DNA from: Saccharothrix australiensis
Lineage (GTDB): Bacteria; Actinomycetota; Actinomycetes; Mycobacteriales; Pseudonocardiaceae
Direction of reading: 5' to 3'
NCBI RefSeq assembly: GCF_003634935.1
Contig: NZ_RBXO01000001.1
Span: 5,605,501-5,669,500 of the forward strand
Length of the DNA stretch: 64,000 bases
The stretch's first letter is position 1. Every line of letters begins with the position of its first letter. The translations under genes and the position numbers were made by a program. The notes under the pieces are model-generated. The model was not told the DNA's origin. It saw nothing but the letters and a program-made list of their open reading frames with translations, and ran no database searches. Positions 1-9,762 of this stretch are shown here, in pieces.

Positions 1-871
1 CGTCGTCCAGGCCGGCCTGCTCGACGCGCAGGTCGGCGGCGACCACCTGGTTGCGGGCCAGCACGGACGTGACGGCGTGCAGGAGGTTCCCCCGGCCGGT
101 GACGACGACCTGCGGGCCGCGCCGCTCGACCGCGTCCACCTCGGGCAGCGCCGCCAGCAGCGCCACGTCCAGCGGGGTGGTCGGCCGGAACCGCACCGTC
201 TGCCCGCCGTCGACGCGCGCCACCAGCCCGGCGGGGCTGTCCACGGCCACCAGCCTGCCCGCGTCGATCAGGGCGAGCCGGTCGCACAGGCGCTCGGCTT
301 CCGCCATGAAGTGCGTGACGAGGACGACGGTGACGCCCGAGTCGCGTACCCGCTCCACCAGGCCCCAGGTGTCCCGGCGGGCCTGCGGGTCCAAGCCGGT
401 GGTCAGCTCGTCCAGCACGGCGATCCGCGGCCTGCCCACCAGCGCCAGGGCGATCGACACGCGCTGCTTCTGCCCGCCGGACAGCTTGCGGTACTCGGTG
501 CGGACCTGGTCCGCGAGCCCCAGCAGCCCCAGCAGCTCGCGCCAGTCGGCGGGCTCGCGGTAGAAGGAGGCGTACAGCGCCAGCGCCTCGCCGACGCGGA
601 TCCGGTCCGGCAGCTCGCTGCTCTGCAACTGCGCGCCGAGCCGTTCCCGCACCGCGTCCCGGTCCCGGCGGGGATCGAGCCCGTCCACCCGGATGACGCC
701 GGAATCCGCCGCGCGCAACCCCTCGACGCACTCGACGGTCGTCGTCTTCCCCGCACCGTTCGGTCCGAGGATGCCGAAGACCTCCCCCTCGTCGACGGAG
801 AACGACACCCCGTCCACCGCGACCTTCCGGTCGTACCTCTTGACGAGGTCGACCACCTCGATGATTGCCAT
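1..871 (-). CDS. ABC-2 type (DrrA-like) exporter ATP-binding protein, C-terminus cut by window edge
   Basis: Nucleotide-binding subunit of a drug/polysaccharide-type ABC exporter. The frame is open from the ATG at 871 to base 1 with no stop, so about 290 residues are visible and the C-terminus lies outside. It starts MAIIEVVDLVKRYD; Walker A reads GPNGAGKTT, the signature LSGGQKQR, and Walker B VLDELTTGLDP, where the usual DEP is DEL. The C-terminal part (RPTTPLDVALLAALPEV) resembles the DrrA-type regulatory extension. The partner ABC-2 permease would be expected just outside the window on the minus strand. Residues are seen directly; the export role comes from the family and the substrate is unknown. 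Confidence 0.88.
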   Translation of the reverse strand, partial: MAIIEVVDLVKRYDRKVAVDGVSFSVDEGEVFGILGPNGAGKTTTVECVEGLRAADSGVIRVDGLDPRRDRDAVRERLGAQLQSSELPDRIRVGEALALYASFYREPADWRELLGLLGLADQVRTEYRKLSGGQKQRVSIALALVGRPRIAVLDELTTGLDPQARRDTWGLVERVRDSGVTVVLVTHFMAEAERLCDRLALIDAGRLVAVDSPAGLVARVDGGQTVRFRPTTPLDVALLAALPEVDAVERRGPQVVVTGRGNLLHAVTSVLARNQVVAADLRVEQAGLDD

Positions 872-1008
872 GCGCCCAGCCTCGCCGCCGACCCGTGCGG
901 CCGAATCGCTCGTCGGGTCGGACCCGGATCAACCGATCGGTTGACCTGCGGGTCGACCGGGTGGAACGGCCGGTCCGGTCACGCGCGGGGGATCGCAGGA
1001 GCCGCGGT

Positions 1009-1073
1009 GTGCTCGTGGAGCAACGGGACCACAGCAGGGAGGGCACGGCGGGCTTCAGGGCGGCGGTGCACGG
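1009..1073 (+). repeat. Short relative of the 4467-4846 palindromic element
   Basis: The first half (1009-1039) matches the left end of the large element: AGCAACGGGACCACAGCAGG is common to both. The second half (1040-1073) matches that element's right flank (GGCTTCAGGGCGGCGGTGC against GCTTCAGAGCGGCGGTGTG). The roughly 300 bp palindromic interior is absent. This looks like an internally deleted copy (inference). It lies between the ABC ATPase start and the LVIVD gene end. Confidence 0.6.
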
Positions 1074-1107
1074 TGGGCGCCGTTCGGCGAGTCCGTTCCA
1101 CGTGGAA

Positions 1108-1136
1108 GGGCCCGCCCGGATCGTCCGGGCGGGCCC
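1108..1136 (-). terminator. Hairpin terminator of the LVIVD gene
   Basis: Perfect 13-bp stem GGGCCCGCCCGGA / TCCGGGCGGGCCC with a 3-nt loop, 20 bp past the stop of the 1157-2656 gene. There is no U-tract, as is common in actinomycetes. A separate palindrome TTCCACGTGGAA (1096-1107) abuts it. Confidence 0.75.
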
Positions 1137-1156
1137 CTCGGTCCGGCGGGCCGGGA

Positions 1157-2656
<1,500 letters not shown>

Positions 2657-2804
2657 TTCAGGTCGCCCCTTCCAAACCTGTAGCAGGAATTGCAGTATTG
2701 CCCGTTCGCATCGCTAACCACCAGACCCGTTCGTCGGTAAGGTGACGCTTTCCGGCAGGTGGGAACGCCGGGTACGGTGTCGCCGAACCTAGGGGGTCGG
2801 TCGG

Positions 2805-3428
2805 ATGAGGGTCCTGCTCGTCGCGGTCTTGGTCGCGTCCCTGGCGTCCTGCACGGCCCCGGCCGGTGACTCTCCGCCCGTCATCGTGCCCAAGGGGCCT
2901 GGTGAGCAGGCCGCGACGGTGGCGCCGGAGGACGTCGGCACCGACCGGTGGTCCGCGCCGAGCGAGGCCGACCTGAAGTACGTGGCGAGCATGATCGAGC
3001 ACCACCGGCAGGCGCTGGTGATGTCCGCACTGGCACCCGAACGGGCGTCCAACGAGACGGTGAAGGGCCTGGCCTCCCGCATCCACGACACCCAGGGCCC
3101 GGAGATCGGGGCGATGGAGCAGTGGCGACGCCAGTTCGCCGAGCAGGCGCCGGCCCACGGCCACCGCGGCGAGCTGCCGCACGTCGACCACCGCTCGATG
3201 CCCGGCATGGCGACCGACGAGCAGTTGGCCGCGCTGCGGGCCGCCCGAGGCCCCGAGTTCGACCGGCTGTTCCTCCAGTTGATGATCGCCCACCACGAGG
3301 GCGCGCTGACGATGGCGAACGAGCTGCTGGCGAGTGGCTCGGACGTGCGCGTGGAGGAGATGGCCAACGACGTCGTCGCGTCGCAGTCCGACGAGATCGC
3401 GCGGATGCGGGCGATCACGATCCCGTAG
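2805..3428 (+). CDS. DUF305 lipoprotein
   Basis: 207-residue protein with a lipoprotein signal: MRVLLVAVLVASLASC, lipobox Leu-Ala-Ser-Cys with lipidation expected at C16. The mature part is a DUF305 helical fold with two His-rich motifs, MIEHHRQALVMSALA and MIAHHEGALTMANELL, each on a predicted helix. Such motifs are thought to bind metal (family inference). It diverges from the LVIVD propeller gene across 148 bp, so the two may be co-regulated. A possible -10 TACGGT lies at 2772-2777. Role unknown; metal handling at the cell surface is the usual guess. Confidence 0.85.
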   Translation: MRVLLVAVLVASLASCTAPAGDSPPVIVPKGPGEQAATVAPEDVGTDRWSAPSEADLKYVASMIEHHRQALVMSALAPERASNETVKGLASRIHDTQGPEIGAMEQWRRQFAEQAPAHGHRGELPHVDHRSMPGMATDEQLAALRAARGPEFDRLFLQLMIAHHEGALTMANELLASGSDVRVEEMANDVVASQSDEIARMRAITIP

Positions 3429-3450
3429 CGGGTCCCGCAGCGCCGGCGGT

Positions 3451-3774
3451 TCAGGGTCCCGTAGCGCCGAGCACCAGGTCCTCCGACGGCTGGAACGTCT
3501 CGACGGCGTTGCCCGTGACGTGCCGCGCGATGCCGGCGTTGCGCCGGTGCGCCTCCCGGAAGGAGTCGGAGGCGACCCACGCGCGGAAGTCGTCCTCGCT
3601 GTCGAACTCGTTGACCGACACGTACGGCTGGTCCGGGCGGGTGGGGCGCAACAGCGTGCTGCGGCGCAGGCCGGGCACGCCCGGCAGGTACTCGCGCATG
3701 TTCCGCCGGAAGTGCGCCTCGAACTCCTCGGCGCGGTCGGCGGGCACGAACAGGCGGTTGGTCGCGACGAACAT
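3451..3774 (-). CDS. ABM-domain (antibiotic biosynthesis monooxygenase/heme-oxygenase-like) protein
   Basis: 107-residue protein of the dimeric alpha+beta barrel superfamily. The core reads MFVATNRLFVPADRAEEFEAHFRRN, then LPGVPGLRRSTLLRP, then YVSVNEFDSEDDFRAWVASDSFREAH, a typical ABM layout (strand, amphipathic helix, W-containing helix). Length is normal for a single-domain member. Members include IsdG-like heme monooxygenases and polyketide oxidases; nothing here tells which. It converges with the DUF305 gene (22 bp between stops) and diverges from the TetR gene at 3855, so that regulator may control it. Confidence 0.8.
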   Translation of the reverse strand: MFVATNRLFVPADRAEEFEAHFRRNMREYLPGVPGLRRSTLLRPTRPDQPYVSVNEFDSEDDFRAWVASDSFREAHRRNAGIARHVTGNAVETFQPSEDLVLGATGP

Positions 3775-3841
3775 GCGGCACCTCCGGGTTACCGACGCTA
3801 CGTAGGCAACTATCCCAACGGCGCGTCGGGAACACCAGGGC

Positions 3842-3847
3842 TACCAT
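3842..3847 (+). promoter_or_regulatory. -10 element of a leaderless tetR transcript
   Basis: TACCAT fits the actinobacterial -10 (TANNNT) and ends 7 nt before the GTG at 3855, the spacing expected if transcription begins at the start codon. The same geometry recurs at 13961 and 26068. Confidence 0.5.
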
Positions 3848-3854
3848 CCGGTCC

Positions 3855-4442
3855 GTGCCGAGGATCAGCGCCGAGACCGTCGCGCAGCACCGCGCGAACC
3901 GGCTCCGGGACCTGCTCGACGCGGGCCGGGCGATCGTCGCCGAGGAGGGCCCGGAGGCCCTGACGCTGGCGGCCCTGGCGCGCCGGGTCGGATTGTCCCG
4001 GCCCTCGCTGTACGAGTACTTCCGGTCCCGCGAGGAACTCTTCGCCGCCATCGTGACCGACGAGCTGCCCGACCGGGCGCGTCGGCTGGCGGAGGCGGTG
4101 CACGCGGCGGACGACGTGCCCGCCAAGGTCGAGGCGTACCTGCGCACCGTGCTCGCGATGGTGGTCGACGGCAGTCACGGTGCGGTCGTCGCGCTGTCCG
4201 CGCACGCGTTGCCCGAGGCGAGCAGGCGGCAGATCCGGGCCGAGCACGAGAAGCTGCTCGCGCCGCTGGCCGGCGTGCTGGTCGAGGCGGGGGTGCCGCA
4301 GGCGGGGCTGCGCGCCCTGCTGATCCACGGTGCGGTGGAGGCGGCGGCGCGAACCGTGCGGCCGGGTGACCCCGAGCAGGGCGAGGCCGTCCTCCAGGCC
4401 CTCCTGGACCAGGTGCTGCACGGGATCACTTCGGCTGGGTGA
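3855..4442 (+). CDS. TetR/AcrR family transcriptional regulator
   Basis: 195-residue one-component repressor. The N-terminal HTH is clear: ALTLAALARRVGLSRPSLYEYFRSREELFAAIV (about 33-65). The C-terminal all-helical part would bind an unknown ligand. The GTG start has no Shine-Dalgarno, but a -10 like TACCAT sits 7 nt upstream, so the mRNA is probably leaderless. The divergent ABM monooxygenase gene (start 3774) is the natural target, about 80 bp away. The gene converges with the ABC importer operon across a large palindromic element. Confidence 0.88.
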   Translation: MPRISAETVAQHRANRLRDLLDAGRAIVAEEGPEALTLAALARRVGLSRPSLYEYFRSREELFAAIVTDELPDRARRLAEAVHAADDVPAKVEAYLRTVLAMVVDGSHGAVVALSAHALPEASRRQIRAEHEKLLAPLAGVLVEAGVPQAGLRALLIHGAVEAAARTVRPGDPEQGEAVLQALLDQVLHGITSAG

Positions 4443-4466
4443 CCGGGAGCCGGCCGTGAACTGCGT

Positions 4467-4846
4467 TGTGCTTTCGAAGCAACGGGACCACAGCAGGGGG
4501 ACCACGGCGGCGAGGCGACCGGAAGCCACGCAGGTCTTGGACGGTCGTCGGGGACGCTACGCAACAGGACCACCCCATCGTTGAGACCCGATACGCCGCC
4601 GCGACCCCCATCTGTTCGGCCTGGCGCAACAGGGATGCGACTCGGTCGCTTGCGGCTCCGAGTCGAACTGATGCGGGGGCGGTGCGGCGGATTCGTACCC
4701 GATCGAGGGGGTGGTCGAGCTGCGTAGCGTTCCCCACGACCATCCAAGACTTGCCGGCCTTCCGGGCACGCTGAGTCCGTGCTCACCCTGCTGTGGTGAC
4801 GCTGCGTAGAAAGCATGGCGCGCTTCAGAGCGGCGGTGTGCCGGCA
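4467..4846. repeat. 345-bp imperfect palindrome (long-inverted-repeat element)
   Basis: The intergenic region between the tetR stop and the ABC ATPase stop is a nested inverted repeat. Outer arms 4470-4498 and 4786-4814 match at about 24 of 29 positions. Middle arms 4527-4575 and 4707-4755 share GTCTTGGA, GGTCGT, CGCTACGCA and GACCACCCC. An inner pair CGACTCGG/CCGAGTCG (4638-4645, 4658-4665) closes the structure. RNA from either strand could fold into one long hairpin. No convincing gene is present. Candidate identities are a MITE-like element, a bidirectional terminator or a structured RNA (inference). A shrunken copy is at 1009-1073. Confidence 0.75.
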
Positions 4847-4872
4847 GGACCGGTGCCCTCCGGCGGTGGTCC

Positions 4873-5922
4873 TCAGACCTCGACGACCATCAGCCGCCCT
4901 GGTGACGGGTCGAGGGCCACCGTCGTGCCCGGCGGGAAGTCGACCGCCCGGCTCGACGGCTGGTCCACCCGCACGACCTGGTCGCCGCCGTCGAGCCGGA
5001 CCGACAGCCGCGTCACCGCGCCCAGGAAGCTCTGCGTCAGCACGTTCCCGACCAGCGCGCCGTTGTCCTGCCCGCTGTGCTGGGCGATCCCGATGTCCTC
5101 CGGTCGCACGAGCACCTTCACCGCCGCCCCGGCCGCAAGCCCGTCCGCCGCTGCGGTGGTCAGGCGGTACGCCCCCAGCCGCACGCCGCCTTCCTCGGCG
5201 GTGCCGAGCACCGCGTTGGTGACGCCCACGAACTGCGCCACAAACGCCGACGCGGGCTGCCGGTACACGACGGCGGGTGTGTCCAGCTGTTCCAGCCGCC
5301 CCTGGGACAGCACGCCGACGCGGTCCGAGACGGCCAGCGCCTCCTCTTGGTCGTGGGTGACGAACAGGGTCGTCATGCCCAGCTCGGTCTGGATGCGGCG
5401 GATCTCCTCCCGCAGGTTCACCCGCACCTTGGCGTCCAGCGCCGACAGCGGCTCGTCCAGCAGCAGCACGCGGGGCTGGACGGCCAGTGCCCTCGCCAGC
5501 GCCACCCGCTGCTGCTGGCCGCCGGAGAGCTGGTGCGGGTACCGCTTGCCCAGGTGCCCCAGGCCGACGAGGTCCAGCAGCTCGCCCGTCCGCCCGGCCC
5601 GGTCGCGGACCTTGCGCAGGCGCAGGCCGAACGCGATGTTCTGCGCGGCCGTCAGGTTGGGGAACAGGCTGTACGACTGGAACACCATGCCCATGTCGCG
5701 CTTGTTCGCGGGCACGCCGGTGAGGTCGCGCCCGTCGACCCGGACCACGCCCTCGTCGGCGGTCTCGAACCCGGCCACGATGCGCAGCGCGGTGGTCTTG
5801 CCGCAGCCGCTCGGCCCCAGCAGGCTCACCAGCTCGCCCCGCTCCAGCACCAGGTCCAGCCCCGCCAGCGCGGGCTGGCCGCCGAACGACTTGCGCAGCC
5901 CGCGCAACTCCAGGTAACCCAT
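4873..5922 (-). CDS. ABC importer ATP-binding protein (PotA/FbpC type)
   Basis: 349-residue ATPase that energises the binding-protein-dependent importer encoded just upstream. Walker A GPSGCGKTT (about 36-44), Q-loop VFQSYSLFPN, signature LSGGQQQR, Walker B VLLLDEPLSALD and the H-loop FVTHDQEEAL are all intact. A C-terminal TOBE-like region (KVLVRPEDIGI) follows, as in CUT1/polyamine/iron importers. It is last in the operon 8787-4873, 1 bp after the permease stop, and transcription probably ends in the palindromic element beyond 4873. Substrate is not evident. Confidence 0.9.
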   Translation of the reverse strand: MGYLELRGLRKSFGGQPALAGLDLVLERGELVSLLGPSGCGKTTALRIVAGFETADEGVVRVDGRDLTGVPANKRDMGMVFQSYSLFPNLTAAQNIAFGLRLRKVRDRAGRTGELLDLVGLGHLGKRYPHQLSGGQQQRVALARALAVQPRVLLLDEPLSALDAKVRVNLREEIRRIQTELGMTTLFVTHDQEEALAVSDRVGVLSQGRLEQLDTPAVVYRQPASAFVAQFVGVTNAVLGTAEEGGVRLGAYRLTTAAADGLAAGAAVKVLVRPEDIGIAQHSGQDNGALVGNVLTQSFLGAVTRLSVRLDGGDQVVRVDQPSSRAVDFPPGTTVALDPSPGRLMVVEV

Positions 5923-5923
5923 C

Positions 5924-6697
5924 TCAGCCTTCCTCGGCGACGGTGTCCCGCCGCCGCCCGCCGACGAACGACAGCAGGAACAGCAGCGCGAACGCGAACA
6001 GCAGGCTCAGCAGCGACACCGCGATGGACACGCCCGCGTTCCGCTTGCCCAGCAGGTTCACCCGGACCTGCAGGGTGTCGAAGTTCAGCAGCGACGCGAT
6101 GGTGAACTCGCCCAGCACCAGCGCGACCGACAGCAGCGACGCGCCGATCAGCGCGGTGCGGATGTTGGGCACCACCACCCGCAGCAGCACCGCGCCCCAG
6201 GACGCGCCGAGCCCGCGCGCGGCCTCCGCCAGCGTCTTCAGGTCGATCGCCGACAGGCCCGCGTCGATCGCCCGGTAGGCGAACGGCAGCACCAGCACGG
6301 CGTAGGCGAAGGCGAGCGTGAGCGGCGAGTCGCCGAGGAAGTAGTCCACCCACGCGTACAGCGGGGCCAGGCCGACGACCAGGACGATCGCCGGGATCGT
6401 GATCGGCAGCAGGCACAGGAACTCCACCGGTCGCCGCAGCACCGGCAGCCGCAGCCGGATCCAGGTCATGGTCGGCACCAGCAGCACCAGCACGAGCAGC
6501 GAACTGGCGGCGGCGAGCTGCACGGACACCGCGATCGCCTCGACCAGGTCCGGGTCGGACACGATGCCCGACCACGACTCCAGGCCGCGCGTGCCGTTCG
6601 GGCCGCGCGTGGCGAACTCGGCCATCGCGACCAGCGGCAGCAGGAAGAACGCGCCGAGCAGCGCCAGCACCAGCCCGCGGACCACCTTCACTGCCAT
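5924..6697 (-). CDS. ABC importer permease 2
   Basis: 257-residue inner-membrane permease with about six hydrophobic segments. The EAA loop is recognisable as LAEAARGLGASWGAVLLRVVVPNIRTAL, the contact for the ATPase. ATG at 6697 is chosen because it gives MAVKVVRGLVLALLGAFFLL, a normal first transmembrane helix, and overlaps the end of the preceding permease by 10 bp; the longer upstream frame is not coding. It pairs with the 6688-7596 permease and resembles PotC/FbpB-type subunits. Confidence 0.88.
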   Translation of the reverse strand: MAVKVVRGLVLALLGAFFLLPLVAMAEFATRGPNGTRGLESWSGIVSDPDLVEAIAVSVQLAAASSLLVLVLLVPTMTWIRLRLPVLRRPVEFLCLLPITIPAIVLVVGLAPLYAWVDYFLGDSPLTLAFAYAVLVLPFAYRAIDAGLSAIDLKTLAEAARGLGASWGAVLLRVVVPNIRTALIGASLLSVALVLGEFTIASLLNFDTLQVRVNLLGKRNAGVSIAVSLLSLLFAFALLFLLSFVGGRRRDTVAEEG

Positions 6698-7596
6698 CGC
6701 GCGAACCTCCGGTGCAGCAGCGCGTAGAGGCTCATGGCGACCGCCACGACCACGACCATGCCCAGCCCCAGCGCCTTGCCGACGTTCTCCTGGCCGAGCA
6801 GCACCTCGCCGGTCAGCGCGCCGCGGATCTGCAACGGCACGATGGGGCTGCCCTGCGACACCAGCGCGGCGGCCGTCGCGTACGCGGAGAACGCGTTGGC
6901 GAACAACAGCAGCAGCGCGCCCAGGAACGCGGGCAGCAGGACGGGTCCGCCCACGTGCCGCCAGTAGGTCCACGCGGTGCCGCCGAGGCCGTCGACCGCT
7001 TCCCTCCACTGTGGACGGAGGCCGTCCAGCGCGGGCAGGAACACGATGACCATCAAGGGTACCTGGAAGAACGTGTAGACCAGCACGAGTCCGGGCATCT
7101 CGAACAGCCACGCGCCGCCCGCGAACAGGTCGAGGCCGAACACGTCCTTCAGCAGCCGCGTGACGAAACCCTGGAACCCCACGGTGGCCAGGAAGGCGAA
7201 CGCCAGCGGCACACCGCCGAACTGGGCCAGCACACCGGACCCGGCCACCACCACGCGGCGCGGCAACCCGTCCGGCCGGCCCACCGACACCGCCCACGAC
7301 AGCAGCGCGCCGAACACCGCGCCCAGCAGGGCCGTCCACGCGGACAGCTCGACGCTGCGCAGGAACGCCTGCCGGTGCACGCCCTCGCCCAGCGCGGCCA
7401 GGTTCTCCAGCGTGAACGCGCCGTCCGCGTCCTGGAAGGCGCCGGCCAGCACCACCCCGGTCGGGTAGACCAGGAAGACGCCGACGTAGACCAGGAACGG
7501 CACGACGACGAGCCAGGCGAGCCACGGCCGCGTGCCGGGGCCCCGGCCGGGGGCGGCGTCCGCGCGCGGGGCCGGGGCGGCGACGGGTGCGACCAC
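6688..7596 (-). CDS. ABC importer permease 1
   Basis: 302-residue permease. A Pro/Ala-rich cytoplasmic head (about 1-22) precedes six predicted transmembrane helices beginning WLAWLVVVPFLVYVGVFLVYP. The coupling region reads AVDGLGGTAWTYWRHVGGPVLLPAF, a recognisable EAA-like motif. It starts 3 bp after the binding-protein stop and overlaps the second permease. A TCCACTGTGGA palindrome lies inside the gene at 7005-7015. Substrate as for the operon: probably a small cationic, iron or oligoanion ligand, undetermined. Confidence 0.88.
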   Translation of the reverse strand: MVAPVAAPAPRADAAPGRGPGTRPWLAWLVVVPFLVYVGVFLVYPTGVVLAGAFQDADGAFTLENLAALGEGVHRQAFLRSVELSAWTALLGAVFGALLSWAVSVGRPDGLPRRVVVAGSGVLAQFGGVPLAFAFLATVGFQGFVTRLLKDVFGLDLFAGGAWLFEMPGLVLVYTFFQVPLMVIVFLPALDGLRPQWREAVDGLGGTAWTYWRHVGGPVLLPAFLGALLLLFANAFSAYATAAALVSQGSPIVPLQIRGALTGEVLLGQENVGKALGLGMVVVVAVAMSLYALLHRRFARWQ

Positions 7597-7599
7597 CGG

Positions 7600-8787
7600 T
7601 CAGCCCACCGCCCGAGCCCACGTCTCGGACAGCGCCTTCTTCGCCTTGTCCGCCTGCTCCTGGGTCAGGAACACCGGCTCGCCCCCGGTCTCGGGCAGCT
7701 TGGCCGCGGCGGCGGCGTCGACCTTGCCGGACCTGGTCAGCGCGTCCAGCCGCACCGGGCGCGACAGCCCCTGGAGGTACAGGTTCTGGCCCTTGTCGGA
7801 GAACAGGAACTCCTGCCACAGCCGCGCGGCGGCCGGGTGCGGCGCGTCCTTGTTGACGGCCTGGTTGTAGTACGCGCCGACCTGCGCGCCCTGCGGCACG
7901 ACGACCTTCCAGTCCGCCTTGCCGGCGAGCTTGGCGGTCTGCGCGGCGTTGGTGTAGTCCCAGTCGATGACGACCGGCGTCTGGCCGGACTCGATGGTCG
8001 CGGGCGACGGGTCGACCGGGAGGAAGTTGCCGGCGGCCTTGAGCTGCTTGAAGAACTCGACACCGGGCGCGATGTCGTCGGCGGAGCCGCCGTTGCCCAG
8101 CGCGGCCATCACGACGCCGGAGAACGCCGCGCCGGCCTGCGTCGGGTCGCCGTTGAGCGCGACCTTGCCCTGGTACTCGGGCTTGAGCAGGTCCTTGACG
8201 GACTTCGGCGCGGGCACCTTGGCCGCGTCGTAGCCGATGGACATGAAACCGCCGTAGTCGCCGTAGTACCGACCGTCGGGCTCCTTCAGCTCGGCGGGGA
8301 TGTCGGCCCACGTCTCGACCTGGTAGGGCGCGAAGAGGTCCTTGTTGGCCAGCGCCACGTTCAGGCCGAGGTCGAACACGTCCGGCGCGCGGTCGTTGCC
8401 CTTGAGCTGCTTGGCGGCGTTGATCTCGTCCTGGCTGGACGCGTCGGGCTGCGCGGACTCGACCTCGATGCCGTACTCGGCCTCGAACGCCTTGATGATC
8501 TCGCCGTAGTTCGCCCAGTCCGGCGGCAGCGCGATGACGTTGAGCCTGCCCTCCTTCTTGGCCGCCTCGACGAGCTTGGCCAGTCCGCCGAACCCGGCGG
8601 CGGACTTGGCGGACGCGGCGTCGGCGTCGACCGCCGCGCCGTCCTTCGCGGGCGGCGCGCCGCAGGCGGCGACCAGCGCCGCGGCGGCGGCGAGGCCGAC
8701 CAGCCGGAGGGCTCCGGCGAACCGCCGACCGCCGTGCGGCTCGGCCACGCCCCGCCGGGCGCGGGACCTCTCAGCGCTGTGGGTCAC
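7600..8787 (-). CDS. ABC importer substrate-binding lipoprotein
   Basis: 395-residue lipoprotein. The GTG at 8787 is preferred over upstream frame because AGGAAGG lies 8 nt ahead and the protein then begins with a normal signal: Arg-rich head, GLAAAAALVAAC lipobox, lipidated Cys about 42. The mature part is a type-2 periplasmic-binding fold of the Fe3+/spermidine group (GRLNVIALPPDWANYGEIIKAFEAEYGIEVE; VVIDWDYTNAAQTAKL). First gene of the operon to 4873, it delivers ligand to the two permeases. Ligand cannot be assigned by reading. Confidence 0.88.
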   Translation of the reverse strand: MTHSAERSRARRGVAEPHGGRRFAGALRLVGLAAAAALVAACGAPPAKDGAAVDADAASAKSAAGFGGLAKLVEAAKKEGRLNVIALPPDWANYGEIIKAFEAEYGIEVESAQPDASSQDEINAAKQLKGNDRAPDVFDLGLNVALANKDLFAPYQVETWADIPAELKEPDGRYYGDYGGFMSIGYDAAKVPAPKSVKDLLKPEYQGKVALNGDPTQAGAAFSGVVMAALGNGGSADDIAPGVEFFKQLKAAGNFLPVDPSPATIESGQTPVVIDWDYTNAAQTAKLAGKADWKVVVPQGAQVGAYYNQAVNKDAPHPAAARLWQEFLFSDKGQNLYLQGLSRPVRLDALTRSGKVDAAAAAKLPETGGEPVFLTQEQADKAKKALSETWARAVG

Positions 8788-8847
8788 GGTGCGGACCTTC
8801 CTCGTGGACAAGGGATTCCGGACCGGCGATCGGTTCGGCCCAGCGGA

Positions 8848-8876
8848 GGATTCGCGACGCCGCGCGTGCTTGTCAA
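8848..8876 (-). promoter_or_regulatory. Candidate promoter of the ABC importer operon
   Basis: On the minus strand TTGACA (8876-8871) is a perfect -35. Seventeen bases on lies GAATCC (8853-8848), a weak -10. It points toward the GTG at 8787, giving a leader of about 55 nt. Confidence 0.4.
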
Positions 8877-9035
8877 GCCGGCCGGGGCGAGTGAGACCCG
8901 TACGACCGTTCGGACGAATTCCCGGTGCTCCACGGGTGTCCGCACGGTGAACGAACGCCGTCTGCGGACGCGGCGAACGGACGCGGCGGAACGCCCGACG
9001 GGCGGGGGCGGCGGGGGCGCGCCCGGACCGCCGCA

Positions 9036-9080
9036 CTACCCGACAGGTAGTCGTACTATGTGTAGCGTACCTACTCGTTT
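9036..9080 (+). promoter_or_regulatory. Promoter with overlapping inverted repeats
   Basis: CTACC-CGACA-GGTAG (9036-9050) is a perfect inverted repeat directly upstream of a likely -10 TACTAT (9054-9059). Further GTAC/CTAC elements follow to about 9072. The layout suggests a repressor operator. The start codon GTG is at 9090 behind TTGGAGG. Confidence 0.5.
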
Positions 9081-9089
9081 GGAGGCACT

Positions 9090-9701
9090 GTGGCACGGAA
9101 AGCGCTGGTCTGGTTGCACGTCGTCACGTCGACGGGCTGGATGTGCATGGCACTGGCCCTGTTCGTCGCCGTCACCTACGCGTTGGGCGCGTCGGGCCCG
9201 GCCCGTGCGGCGGCGTTCGACGTGGCGCTGCTCATCGACGTCGAGGTGTTGCAGTTCATGGCGACCACGTCGGCGTTCACCGGCCTGATGCTGTCCGGCC
9301 TCACGCCATGGGGCTACTTCCGCCACTGGTGGGTGCTGGCCAAGACCGTGATCACGGTCAGCCAGCTGTACGCGGGCATCTTCGTCCTGAGCCCGAACCT
9401 GCACCCCGACGGCTCGCCCGCGCTGATGCGCGTGGGTTCCCTGCTGATGGCGTCCGCCCTGGCGGTCCAGGTGTGGCTGTCGGTGGCGAAACCCTTCAAG
9501 CGCACGCCGTGGGCGCGGCCGGGCAAGCCGCCCGCCGCGCCGGCCGGTGCGTTCGCCGCCTGCCTCGCCGTGCCCGTCGCCGACTACGCGCTGGGCGAGT
9601 ACCTGCTGGGGCAGTCCGTGCCCGCGCTGTCCCTGCTGGTGGTGATCTGCCACTCGATCGCGCGGGCGCGCCGCCGGCCGGAGCCGGCCCGCGTGCCGTA
9701 G
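9090..9701 (+). CDS. Multi-pass membrane protein, unknown function
   Basis: 203 residues with about five to six hydrophobic helices (first at about 5-28, WLHVVTSTGWMCMALALFVAV). Charged loops are short, apart from KPFKRTPWARPGKPP near 135. Ribosome-binding site TTGGAGG lies 6 nt before the GTG. The protein resembles small uncharacterised actinobacterial integral membrane proteins, but I do not recognise a named family with confidence. It has its own promoter with operator-like repeats and converges with the dehydrogenase gene. Confidence 0.75.
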   Translation: MARKALVWLHVVTSTGWMCMALALFVAVTYALGASGPARAAAFDVALLIDVEVLQFMATTSAFTGLMLSGLTPWGYFRHWWVLAKTVITVSQLYAGIFVLSPNLHPDGSPALMRVGSLLMASALAVQVWLSVAKPFKRTPWARPGKPPAAPAGAFAACLAVPVADYALGEYLLGQSVPALSLLVVICHSIARARRRPEPARVP

Positions 9702-9762
9702 GCGCCCGGCCGGGCGACCCGCCGCTCGACGGCACGGCGGCGGGCGCGGTCCACCGGCTCGC

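Larger units (their letters stand above)
8788..9089. other. Divergent intergenic region
   Basis: About 300 bp between the ABC importer operon (minus) and a membrane-protein gene (plus). It holds a candidate -35 for the importer and an inverted-repeat cluster beside the forward promoter, listed separately. I see no gene in it. Confidence 0.6.

Noticed and set aside
4467-4846. Insertion sequence
   Set aside because: No transposase-like open frame and no visible target-site duplication; kept as a palindromic element of unknown nature.
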